Shown: one piece after another, positions 55,131 to 64,000 of the stretch
How the letters are laid out: every line of letters starts with the position of its first letter
How positions within the stretch are numbered: the stretch's first letter is position 1
Source of the DNA: Xenopus tropicalis
Taxonomy: Eukaryota > Chordata > Amphibia > Anura > Pipidae
Assembly (NCBI RefSeq): GCF_000004195.4
Contig: NC_030683.2
Span: 90,935,410 to 90,999,409, forward strand
Direction: 5' to 3'
DNA: 64,000 nucleotides
The notes under the pieces: generated by a model
Databases searched by the model: none
What the model was told of the DNA's origin: nothing
The model's input: only the letters and a program-made list of their open reading frames with translations
Made by a program: the position numbers and the translations under genes

Positions 55131-55304
55131 ATTATACCCCCATATGTAATTAAAGGCACTAAGTTTGCCCAGGTGCAGTAACCCATAGCAACCAATAAGA
55201 TGCTTGCTTTAAAACATGTGACCAGTAAATGCTACCTGCTGATTAGTTGCTATGGGTTACTGCACCTGCACAAACTTAGAGCCTTTGATTACATTGCCCC
55301 ATAG
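55131..55304. mobile_element. Small inverted-repeat MITE, AAAGGCACTAAGTTTGCCC family
   Basis: The left arm AATTAAAGGCACTAAGTTTG then CAGGTGCAGTAACCCATAGC and the right arm TTGCTATGGGTTACTGCACC then CAAACTTAGAGCCTTTGATT are near-perfect reverse complements over about 55 bp each. Total length is about 170 bp. This is the intact form of the element at 25.12 kb. A lone right arm (GGTTGCTATCAGTAACTGCA, CCTGGGCAAATTTGGG) lies at 57258-57297. Confidence 0.82.
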
Positions 55305-57254
55305 AATGTTATTAAGTGCAATTTTTATCTGAGCAATTTAGATGCAATTGGTAACCAATTAGTGAATCAAAAACCTCTAAACCCCCTAAATATTTACTAC
55401 TGATATATCTGCAAGGATGAGTGAAATAATTCATAATAATTCTGACCAAGTGTGGGCATTCCTAATATGCATGACATCATGCTTTATATTACTTGTTTTG
55501 TTTAATGAAAAATAAGTCCTGTGACATTATTATATGCTTTCTAGAACTTTGTTATAGCTGTTAGCTGGAGATGAAATTTACCTGTGAGGGTGTAAGGTAG
55601 AATAACTAATTTGTCTGGACCAGTGCTAAGATCTTTGTTCAGACCTCAACAGATTCCCCAGTTCTACTGACCCCTATTCCTTGGTGCAACCAAGAACTAT
55701 CAAAGGGCCATAAAAACACTAGTATTCCCAATGCAAAAGTAAGCTGCCATGAGAAGAACTGCGCTGTACCTGTTTTTAAAGAAACAGAAAAGAGGTGTCT
55801 GGGAAAAAAATGCTTGACCAAGTGATTATTATACATCCATGAGCTGCATTGCAGGAAGAAAGTTGTAACCACTGAGCACTGGCGCATTTGTAAGGCCATT
55901 GGATCAAACACAAAAGTACATTCTCAGAAGAGAATGGAGTAAGAAATCTGTGCTGCTTGTCTTCATGGGGGCTACAGAGGTTGCTCTTCAAACATCTTAC
56001 ATGCAGAAGAGCCTGAGGACACTGTTCTTGAAGAAAAATGCATAAATTTCATATGGGGCTTGAATAAAGTGTGTCTCTTCATCTCTTGCACAAGGGCATG
56101 AATTAATTTTTATCCCATCAAAGTGACTGTTACACCAGCATTGTAAGCACAATTGCGGCCAAATTGGTGCAAAGCGAATTATAATATATATGTGTGTGTA
56201 TATACTGATGGGGGTTTTGCATTGTAGCTATGTTTCATGTTGGAGTTGAACAGCCTCTTGTTTCATTGCACTAATTACAGCTGTTTCCTTGGTGATCTGG
56301 AGAAAACACAGTGAGGATCCTTTGAGATATGCACTCCAGGCTGGAAACATGTCTATGATGACATGTCTTGAAAATCTACAGAATTGTACCCCCCAGCCCA
56401 TCTGGGCTAATGTGTCCTTAATATAGACTGTAATATAGGGTTTATTAATTGTATATACTATCTCTGCTCTTGAAATGTCTGTTCTTCTAGATACGGCTAC
56501 TTAATATTGGAGCATTTGTAATTTTGGCCCATTTTCTAAAATGCTAAACTTTTATTAGTAAATCAATCAGAATACAGATATTAGCAATATGTGCAATAAA
56601 TATTATATACTTTATTTTTATTTTATATTTAGCTCTGATAACAGTTGAGGGAGTAAAACTATGATTTCTTTGCAACAAAAAGCACATTATATGGTTTAGT
56701 ATGAGAATTAATGATTTCTTTTTATTTCTCTTATAAGCAGTCGTATTTGTGGTGAGATTTTGTTAGGGCAGGTCAATAATATCATCACGCCTCACAGGTC
56801 AAGTCTCACTTCACAATTGGTCTTTAGTGCAGCTCACACATATATTAGCACTCGGATTTAAACTGATGTGTGCAGTCAGCATGGAGAAACATGCTTTCAA
56901 CCTCACATGTAAATCCTTGCTTTCAACATACTGATTAGGAATATGCATTTGTTTCACTGAGAAACCACATTGTTTGATACTGGAAAGCTGGTAGCATTTT
57001 TCTTGTTTAGTGAATAATGGAGTTAATCAGGCATTTATGGAGTTGCTTAACAAAAATTGGGCATTCTAGACTGTTTCCATCCAACAATAACAAATGGAAA
57101 GATAGGGTAGATGTCTAGAAGCAAGCCTTGGATGTAAAAAATATTATTCTTCATATAATCTGGATTACAGGAAAAATATAGTCTAATTTGTGCATGTTTA
57201 ATGGTTGTATAATAAAAGGTGCAAAGTAGCAGCATGCAGTTTTTTATAAACATC
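55305..57254. other. Unique sequence, no gene; possible regulatory patch
   Basis: 56225-56350 (GTTGAACAGCCTCTTGTTTC, CACTAATTACAGCTGTTTCC, TTGGTGATCTGGAGAAAACA) has a conserved-looking texture with a homeodomain core next to an E-box, but there is no further evidence. Elsewhere the sequence is AT-rich and featureless. Confidence 0.3.
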
Positions 57255-57257
57255 TTA

Positions 57258-57297
57258 TTGGTTGCTATCAGTAACTGCACCTGGGCAAATTTGGGAA
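57258..57297. mobile_element. Solitary arm of the AAAGGCACTAAGTTTGCCC MITE
   Basis: GGTTGCTATCAGTAACTGCA then CCTGGGCAAATTTGGG corresponds to one arm of the MITE at 55.13-55.30 kb. The other arm is missing, and the LTR begins a few bases further on. Confidence 0.55.
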
Positions 57298-57306
57298 TTT
57301 TATTAC

Positions 57307-57989
57307 TGTAACCCCTTTTTGGCTATATTATTCAAATTGTCCAGCTAGTGATAGAGCATGGGGTACATTGCACTCCTCTTCCATAAGATGGGCCTTCGCT
57401 AAGGGGAATTTACTCTGTGGATGGTGTTGTGTAACTACACTTCCCACTACAATGTGTATGTGTATAATGCAATAACAGATGATTAATTTGTCCCAGACAA
57501 AAGATGTGAATGCAGGGTTAACAATACCCCCACTTCTAGGAGGTATAGCAATTTCTCAGCAGTACAACTGATGGTAAAGTAGATCAAGCATAAGAGTATG
57601 GTGTCCACCAGTTTATCCCATATGCCCATATCTCAGCAGAGTATGCGCAGGGTAAAGACAACCAACAGCAAGCAGGAAGATGGGAAGTCCACCAGTTTAT
57701 CCCACTTTGGATAAGTGTGGGCAGGGTTAAGACTAACCTAAGCCTGTAGGAGACAACTCCTTTACTCTACTAGTTGGAACTAAGTGCTGACTGACTCACG
57801 ACTGACTCACTTACCTAGAAAGTGCTATAAAATGATATAACCTATACTTTCTATACTTCGTTCACGGGTTCACTGCTCCCTGACTTCGCTAAGGTTGATG
57901 GCCTCCCTTAATCCTTGCCCAGTAACAAGGAGAAAAGGAAAGGTAGGGTTTAAAGCAATAGGGGCACATTAACCCTATGGATCCCTACA
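57307..57989 (+). mobile_element. Solo LTR (copy 2, 683 bp)
   Basis: Begins TGTAACCCCTTTTTGGCTAT and ends ATGGATCCCTACA. Flanks TTAC (57303-57306 and 57990-57993) form a 4-bp TSD. TG...CA ends with a 4-bp TSD are the hallmark of an LTR. It shares its start, middle (CAGGGTTAACAATACC; GTCCACCAGTTTATCCC, itself present twice at about 57602 and 57690) and end with the LTR at 42.7-43.5 kb, which is about 180 bp longer. No internal region flanks it. Confidence 0.7.
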
Positions 57990-58108
57990 TTACATTTGTG
58001 GAAATGTGTACTCCAACACCACTAGGAAGATCTGGTTGGGCTCATAGAAAGTTTTTATCGTTCAGCACAGGTTAAAAAATGTTAACAACTCTAACGCAAT
58101 ATCTAAGA

Positions 58109-58383
58109 GGGCCATTTATGTAAGTTTGGATTTTTTTTCCAATTCAGATTTTCTAGTGCTAAAAATTACCAAAAAAAGTTGACAAAAAAAACTGTGACAA
58201 TTCCGAATCCTAAAATACTCCATCTAAAATTTCATGTAGAAGTCAAGGGCAGATGTTCCTTCCTTTTCCTGTAAGATACCACAACTTTTTCCCACGCGTG
58301 CTTTTCTCAAATTTTTTGATAAACGGAAATTAGTTAATTTAATTTTTTTAAAAAATTAGAGTTTTAGTAAATCTACCTCTAAA
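58109..58383. mobile_element. Foldback MITE, GGGCCATTTATGTAAG / AGTAAATCTACCTC copy
   Basis: The interior words TTCCAATTCAGATTTTCTAG, CATGTAGAAGTCAAGGGCAG, CCACAACTTTTTCCCACGCG and GAGTTTTAGTAAATCTACCT match the family at 15.9 and 54.8 kb. Terminal GGGCAGATTT is diverged on both sides. Confidence 0.62.
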
Positions 58384-58431
58384 CATTTGGTCAGTCTAGA
58401 AGTTACAGAGGTACAGTATTCTTCCTCCTAA

Positions 58432-59435
58432 GGGCACATTTATCAAAGTACCATTTAGTCTGAATACAAAAAATTTGTATTTTTTTCGTACTGTGCGTAT
58501 TTTTTGCAACTTTTTCGTTAATTTGTGTGACTTTTTTGTACTTTGGACAATTGCGCAACAATTTGTGCGACAAAATCGTATTTGTCGCAACGAATATAAA
58601 AGTTTCAGATTAATTAAAGCTTCGGTATTGTGACTTTCCTTGGGCCGGGTTGGAGCTGCAGAGTGCCATTGAGCCCTATGGGAGACTTTCCTTGGGCCGG
58701 GTTGGAGCTGCAGAGTGCCATTGAGCCCTATGGGAGACTTTCCTTGGGCCAGGTTGGAGCTGCAGAGTGCCATTGAGTCCTATGGGAGACTTTCCTTGGG
58801 CCAGGTTGGAGCTGCAGAGTGCCATTGAGCCCTATGGGAGACTTTCCTTGGGCCAGGTTGGAGCTGCAGAGTGCCATTGAGCCCTATGGGAGACTTTCCT
58901 TGGGCCAGGTTGGAGCTGCAGAGTGCCATTGAGTCCTATGGGAGACTTTCCTTGGGTCAGGTTGGAGCTGCAGAGTGCCATTGAGCCCTATGGGAGACTT
59001 TCCTTGGGCCAGGTTGGAGCTGCAGGGTGCCATTGAGCCCTATGGGAGACTTTCCTTGGGCCAGGCTGGAGCTGCAGAGTGCCATTGAGCCCTATGGGAG
59101 ACTTTCCTTGGGCCAGGTTGGAGCTGCAGGGTGCCATTGAGCCCTATGGGAGACTTTCCTTGGGCCAGGTTGGAGCTGCAGAGTGCCATTGAGCCCTATG
59201 GGAGGCTTCAAAAACATGCACAGAAGGGTCAAAGTTGGAAAGGTTTTCCCGTCATTTATGATTGTTCGGATACGAAAATTTTGTGACTTTCGGAGAACTA
59301 TAACAATATTATCGTGACTATTATGATTTTTTCATAAGCATTTTCGTGACATTCCCGATCATCAGAAATGATCGCATTTAATCCAAATTATTCCTATTTT
59401 CATGATTTGAATTCATACTTTGATGTATGTGCCCC
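58432..59435 (+). mobile_element. Palindromic MITE with expanded tandem core (copy 3)
   Basis: Begins GGGCACATTTATCAAAGTAC and ends ATACTTTGATGTATGTGCCCC, near-complementary termini. The three bases outside are TAA (left) and TAT (right). The left part (GCGACAAAATCGTATTTGTC-like words) and right part (ATTATCGTGACTATTATG; TTTTCGTGACATTCCCGATC) match the element at 39.6-40.0 kb. In place of the single core unit found there, it carries an 11-unit array (58632-59203), which makes it about 1 kb rather than 450 bp. The minus-strand frame 58773-58396 is a translation of the array. Confidence 0.85.
58632..59203. repeat. Minisatellite: 11 tandem copies of a 52-bp unit
   Basis: Units start every 52 bp exactly (58632, 58684, 58736 and so on to 59152). 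The consensus runs GACTTTCCTTGGGCCAGGTT, GGAGCTGCAGAGTGCCATTG, AGCCCTATGGGA. Variants: units 1-2 have GGGCCGGG; units 3 and 6 have GAGTCC; unit 7 has GGGTCAGG; units 8 and 10 have CAGGGTGCC; unit 9 has CAGGCTGG. The shared variants in 8 and 10 (and 3 and 6) suggest multi-unit duplication. No indels occur in the array, so it is recent or homogenised. Confidence 0.97.
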
Positions 59436-59522
59436 TATGACCTAATTTGAGTTTCACTCCACAACAATTGCTTTACTTTTCACCTATATTTGCAAATGAA
59501 GAGAACATTTCTAACAACACCA

Positions 59523-59560
59523 TTATATATCTATATATATCTAAATATATCTATATATCT
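59523..59560. repeat. Imperfect (TATATC)n AT-rich tract
   Basis: A short run of TATATCTA-type units, about 38 bp. Confidence 0.7.
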
Positions 59561-59949
59561 CCTTTTCTACATTGTTACACTCTTAATTCAAAAATTTAAG
59601 TTACAACATAGAAATATGGGGAAACCAACCTTTTAGTTTACTGACACACAATCTTCTGTTTCTGAGTGCCCTGGTAGGAGCCATTCACTACTTGTTACAG
59701 GTCCTAAAATTGGTTGCTATGGTTAATGCAATTGGTGCAATTTAGATATCAGCTCCATAATATCATATATGGTTCACACAATGCATACGGCACACTATTA
59801 ATTTTATTTGAAGGAAGGGTGTGCTCGTTGTTTGCCAGATGCTTCAACATCTGTACATAACCATTCAATGTAATAGAGTGTTTTACATAGATTCTACTCA
59901 GACTGGATGCTGAGTATATGTACAAAGTACTATAATAGGTCATTGTTCT
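59561..59949. other. Unique sequence, no gene
   Basis: No feature supported. Confidence 0.3.
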
Positions 59950-59953
59950 TTAA

Positions 59954-60315
59954 AGTGATACTGACACGAAAAAACAACTTTTTAAAATATGAATCTACAT
60001 AAAAAGTTCCCTATAGGTCGTGTTGATCATTTTTTTGCTGATATGGCTGCTTTTGTAAGTAATTGTTACTTGAAATCCCAAAACCTGACTGTTTTGCCAA
60101 CCTGACTGTCCCTTCTCAGCCTGTCAGTTACAGCTTCTAATGCTAACGGCCTACTGCTGCACAAATATGGCAGCCCCCTCATAGAAGAACATGGGGGATC
60201 AGATTGGGAATGTAAAAACTTGGACAAATACTTTCATGGCAAAATTATAAATAGCATGTAAAGACAATGTTATGACAGATGTAAAAAAGGCTTAATTTCT
60301 GGTGTCAGTATCTCT
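59954..60315. mobile_element. TTAA-type (Kolobok/piggyBac-like) MITE, full length
   Basis: Starts AGTGATACTGACACGAAAAA and ends TTTCTGGTGTCAGTATCTCT. The ends are inverted repeats of about 15 bp (GATACTGACAC / GTGTCAGTATC). TTAA lies directly outside both ends (59950-59953, 60316-60319). The interior includes GCACAAATATGGCAGCCCCC and ATGGGGGATCAGATTGGGAA. The TTAA TSD points to Kolobok or piggyBac; Kolobok MITEs are common in frogs. Confidence 0.85.
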
Positions 60316-60319
60316 TTAA

Positions 60320-62639
60320 GGGAATATTCTTATATCCATTGCTAAAAAGTATTTGAATTTAAATCTATACACAACCATTGGGGATTTTAGTAGGGAAGCA
60401 GCCCATACTTTAAAACATCAATTAGCATGGAATAAGGCTGGGTTGGATGGATTGCCCAAACCACCAGTAACTCTCTGACTGGACATTCCTGATGTCTGTA
60501 CTAATAATATTGAATAGTTCCTAAACAATATCCTTGTTTCTTTCCTGAGGAGCCCCTGTAATTATTAGGAGTTAATGCTCTTTCTACCCTACTGTTAAAC
60601 CAGACTTGGCAATGAAATACAAAATGCATGGTTCGAGTATAGCATAACATCAGCAAAAAATGTTCTGAAATTAATATTGGAGCGATTTTTGCTTCAAAAA
60701 GCAAAATGTATTTGTAACTGTCTCTTAGTATTCAAAGGACTTTGGAATAATAATTTGTGTGATTATCAGCTGATATATTTGTAATGGGTCCAAAAACTGC
60801 AGATATTTACAAGAACAATAATGCTGACATTTTGAAAAGTCACTGAGATTGTAGTTAGGGAATCCATACTATGCATTTAATAATATGAATGTTTTGGGAG
60901 ACAAGTAAATGATCCTAAGACTTAAACGCTCGTCAAAATACTGGCTTGGTTGAAAATAGAAGTAATTTTCTTCAGTACAGAAAAGCCCTTTGCTAGTGCT
61001 AAATCACAAGCATTATTATGCAGGAAATCTAATTCATTAACCTAGGATTACAGACTAAAGGTCTTCTTTTCCTGGTAAAGATTGAAGTCATCTTGGAAAT
61101 ATCATCACGTTTACTGTGATCTAGTCTAATCCAGTGTTTGCCATCTGGTTTTAACTCTAGGAGCTAAACTATTTTAATCTTAAGAAGGCTTCATATGCAG
61201 TGCGCACATGACCTACCCCCCTGCATCACATGTGGAGGCTCAGAGCTTTGTGTGCAGCTAGCATAGCCAGCATTGCATAAGAATGCACTCATCACCCATG
61301 CCAACACCTTTGATCAGTTTAGAGGCTCCAGTGCCTTGGTGTCTTTTCTGGATAAAAACCCAACAATGGCATTTTGTTTCCAATGGGGAATATTCTGCAG
61401 ATCTGCAAATTAAAACCAGGGTGCAGATGAATATTAAACATGTTAGACTAAACAAACGATAAGGTTTGTAATTTAGCAGGGCATAATCTTGTGGCTTATA
61501 AGAAAAGCTAGGATAATTAGTCTTCTCTGTTCTTGTATTGTACATTATTTCCCTCAAACCAATAAGTAAGAGTCATAACATTGTGTATAGTTCTCTGGTT
61601 TCATTTCAGAAATAAAGAGGCTTTTTATATAGTATTTGTAACATGTAGAGCATTTAGTCCTATTATTTTTTCCACTCCAATATTTAAATACTGTATGGAA
61701 ATTAAATGTTGGGACCAACAACAAAACAATGAGAACTGGTCATGTATAAATTAATAGCAAAAGAGAAACCTGTTTGTTATAATGAGTTGGTATAGGAAGG
61801 GTATGGCCACATAATTCATACAAAAGAGGACATGCTGGTCAAGGCAAAGCAGCATAGTCATGTGATCATCAAGCCCACTCCAGTATAAATGCAATGTTAG
61901 TCTTATGTGGTCAAAACCCCCTACTGGCCAAACAATAGTTGGTCAGAAATGACCATCTTCACAGGAAATCTTTGCAGGAAGCTTTTTATTGAGTTTTTCT
62001 ATTTTTATTCAATGTTTTAACACACTTGAAGAACCTTTGTTAGTAAGGCATAATCACGAATAAGGTACAGTAACCATTTTCCCATGTTTATTTAGCAAAA
62101 TATGATATTCCAAGCAGAATTGCCTGTAAGAGAAAAGCTTTGAAAACTCAAAGGTCAAGTGTATTTCTTTTTTAAAAGAATGTAAAAATGAAAGGAAAAT
62201 ACTGTGCAAGGTTTGGCTTCGGATAAAGTAAATGGAAAACTCTTTAGATTCATAAAATGATGGTAAAATAATGGATATTCCACTTGTGATTTCTCCAGTA
62301 TTATCTACAGCCATAAATGTCTTACAGAATTGGACAAATGGAATGCACTTCAATAGCCAATAAAAACATCAAGCCTAAGGCAAGATACACACAAACTGAT
62401 TCTAATTAAAGTTAATACAAATCAAGTAAATCATAATCAATAGCGCACTTTCCACCTCACTTCTAAAATCCTTAATAACATAAACCTACACTGTCTCTCT
62501 CTGTCAATTATTCTATATTCTCTTTTTCTTTTGTCCTCTCTTAATTTTAAAGCACTGAAACTCAGAAGTCTTTTAATGTGAAATTGTTTCATATAAGAGA
62601 AACATTTTCGTGTTAGATCATCTTAATAGTAACTTTCCA
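60320..62639. other. Unique sequence, no gene
   Basis: AT-rich, without recognised repeats. The two 99-codon minus-strand frames (61557-61258, 62353-62054) have no domain. Confidence 0.35.
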
Positions 62640-62740
62640 TATTCGCCTTATGAAGGAGAGGAGTGGGAGGAGTGAAACGTTGAGCAAATATATTCCATTT
62701 ATACGGTGCCAGTGAGTGCATTTAGTTGGGATATAGAGTT
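62640..62740 (+). mobile_element. Possible Penelope-like UTR fragment
   Basis: GCCTTATGAAGGAGAGGAGT, then GAGTGAAACGTTGAGCAAAT and ACGGTGCCAGTGAGTGCA, resembles the GAAACGTTGAGC...GTGCC-type untranslated region that I associate with frog Penelope-like elements. No coding sequence is attached. Confidence 0.3.
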
Positions 62741-64000
62741 AGTTTATGATACAAACAGCACTTTGCAAAAGGTCTTAATTTCTTATTTCATAATGTTAAA
62801 CTTGTTTTATTTACAGTAATTGCAGTTCTCTACTTTAGAATGTCCATTACTATCCCAGTTGCACTAGCAACCAGGTAGTGGTTTGGTAGTCAGAATAAAA
62901 GAGTAATAGGTGAGAGTCTCTAGAGAATGATACAAAAAAAATGTAGCCTTAGAAATAATTTTTTGGAGTTCTTGATGAACAGTCTTTTCTGATGGAAAGC
63001 AGCTTAAAAGCATTATGCTACTTTGCTATTGGTATGGGTCAGCCATGTACAGAGCTCTGGTGATGTGGCTAAAAATTATGACCTTAGATGACAGAGCATA
63101 TTGGCAAAAATCATTCTTCAAAATCCAAACACCACCAGATCTATATTGAAATATGGTAGTGGAAGCATCACACTGATGAGATTCTTTTTTCATCAGCATG
63201 GTATCTTGCTAAAATAGAGGGAAGAAGGAAATAGTGGAATACATAAAGGAAATAAATAATCAGTCTGCAAAACACTTATTAATTACTAATTTCCATGCAA
63301 AAATATATAGTGTTTCCATGCCAAAATCTGCTGTATGTGCGCATGAACAGGGTATTTCATTGACTGGGAGGGGAAAGCAGCAGATTTATGACAGTGAAGA
63401 AAATGTCTTGCCAGCCATTAGCCTTAATATTAAACAGTATTTTCTCTGCTTTGTAATTAAGTAAAAAATCAAATGCAAATTCAGTGTGTGGCAAAGCAAT
63501 CATTTATACTTGATACTAAGATTTCATTCCGTACTTTACAAGATCTAGCCAGACAACACAACACTTATTTCATGAATGTAACACCCTGCTAAAAGATATG
63601 ACTTCAAAACATACTTAAATGCGCAACACTCTCTGTTCACCCAGACTTTCTACTGCCAACACTAACAGGGATCCATCCACCTTCCGCTTATTCCTCCCAC
63701 ACTCCAAAAATTCAAACAGGTTAATTGGCTTGTGATGAAATTGATTATATTATGTACTGGTATGGATGTCATAGGAAACAGGGAGTGATGTAAATGATGA
63801 ACAGCCTGTGTAATGCACTACTTAAACATGTTGGATATATTTAAAATATAAATATAATACTAAAAATAAATGTATGATAAACATATAATGGGTAGTCAAG
63901 GGTGCCGTCCACAATACACGCAAGGGGTCAAGGCAGTCAGTAAATGTCCAGAGTCAGTCAAGAGTCATACATGGAACATCAGCATAATAAGAAAAGGCTT
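62741..64000. other. Unique sequence to window end
   Basis: No gene. The last 110 bp (from about 63893) contain CAAGGGTGCCGTCC, GGTCAAGGCAGTCAGTAAAT and CAGTCAAGAGTCATAC, partly repetitive GTCAAGAGTC-like words that may be the edge of a repeat continuing beyond the window. Confidence 0.3.

Noticed and set aside
58396..58773. 125-codon minus-strand open frame with internal peptide repeats
   Set aside because: It is the translation of the first units of the 52-bp tandem array (52 is not a multiple of 3, so the frame shifts between units).
1..64000. CRISPR arrays, prophage, operons or other prokaryotic systems
   Set aside because: Composition, retroelements, MITEs with eukaryotic superfamily TSDs and absence of long ORFs indicate a vertebrate genome; the tandem array at 58.6 kb has no spacers.

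Overview
The window looks like non-coding vertebrate chromosomal DNA, most likely from a Xenopus (pipid frog) genome. I base this on recognising several interspersed repeats that I associate with Xenopus: a hAT-like MITE starting TAGTGATGAG, palindromic MITEs with GGGGCACATTTAC/GGGGCTGATTTAC ends, TTAA-flanked (Kolobok-type) MITEs, and a CR1/L2-like LINE whose 3' tail is built from TATGTAAC units. This is recognition from memory, not a database match, and I cannot separate X. laevis from X. tropicalis. The background is AT-rich. I found no intact host protein-coding gene, no rRNA or tRNA gene and no CRISPR array. The window is therefore probably intergenic or deep intronic.

Layout. 1-926: GC-richer segment of unknown origin. 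931-9250: single-copy DNA with hAT-like MITEs, two LINE fragments and a TTAA MITE carrying a nested Penelope-like (PLE) fragment. 9250-15500: mostly unique sequence with a possible conserved non-coding block, a MITE split by a LINE, and a long inverted repeat at 14.6 kb. 15.5-26.1 kb: LINE split by a MITE, a hAT MITE with a perfect 8-bp target-site duplication (TSD), a long repeat-free block (20.56-21.4 kb) that resembles regulatory DNA, palindromic MITEs, a PLE remnant and two abutting hAT MITEs. 26-36 kb: another candidate regulatory block, a Kolobok-type MITE, two large palindromic MITEs, a hAT MITE and an insertion with a hairpin end and a 14-bp TSD. 36-45 kb: a decayed retroviral-type gag remnant, a Kolobok-type MITE half, a palindromic MITE, a (TA)22 tract, a LINE whose tail is interrupted by a solo LTR, and a possible Tx1/L1-like remnant. 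45-57 kb: unique DNA, a Harbinger-type MITE with a TAA TSD, two inverted hAT-like MITEs and another hAT MITE. 57-64 kb: a second solo LTR, a palindromic MITE containing an 11-copy 52-bp tandem array, a TTAA MITE and unique sequence.

Almost every longer open reading frame is a LINE or PLE remnant, a by-product of palindromic MITEs or of the tandem array, or compatible with chance. The informative content is the nesting order of the elements, the well-preserved TSDs, the tandem expansion inside a MITE, and a few repeat-free blocks that could be tested for conservation.
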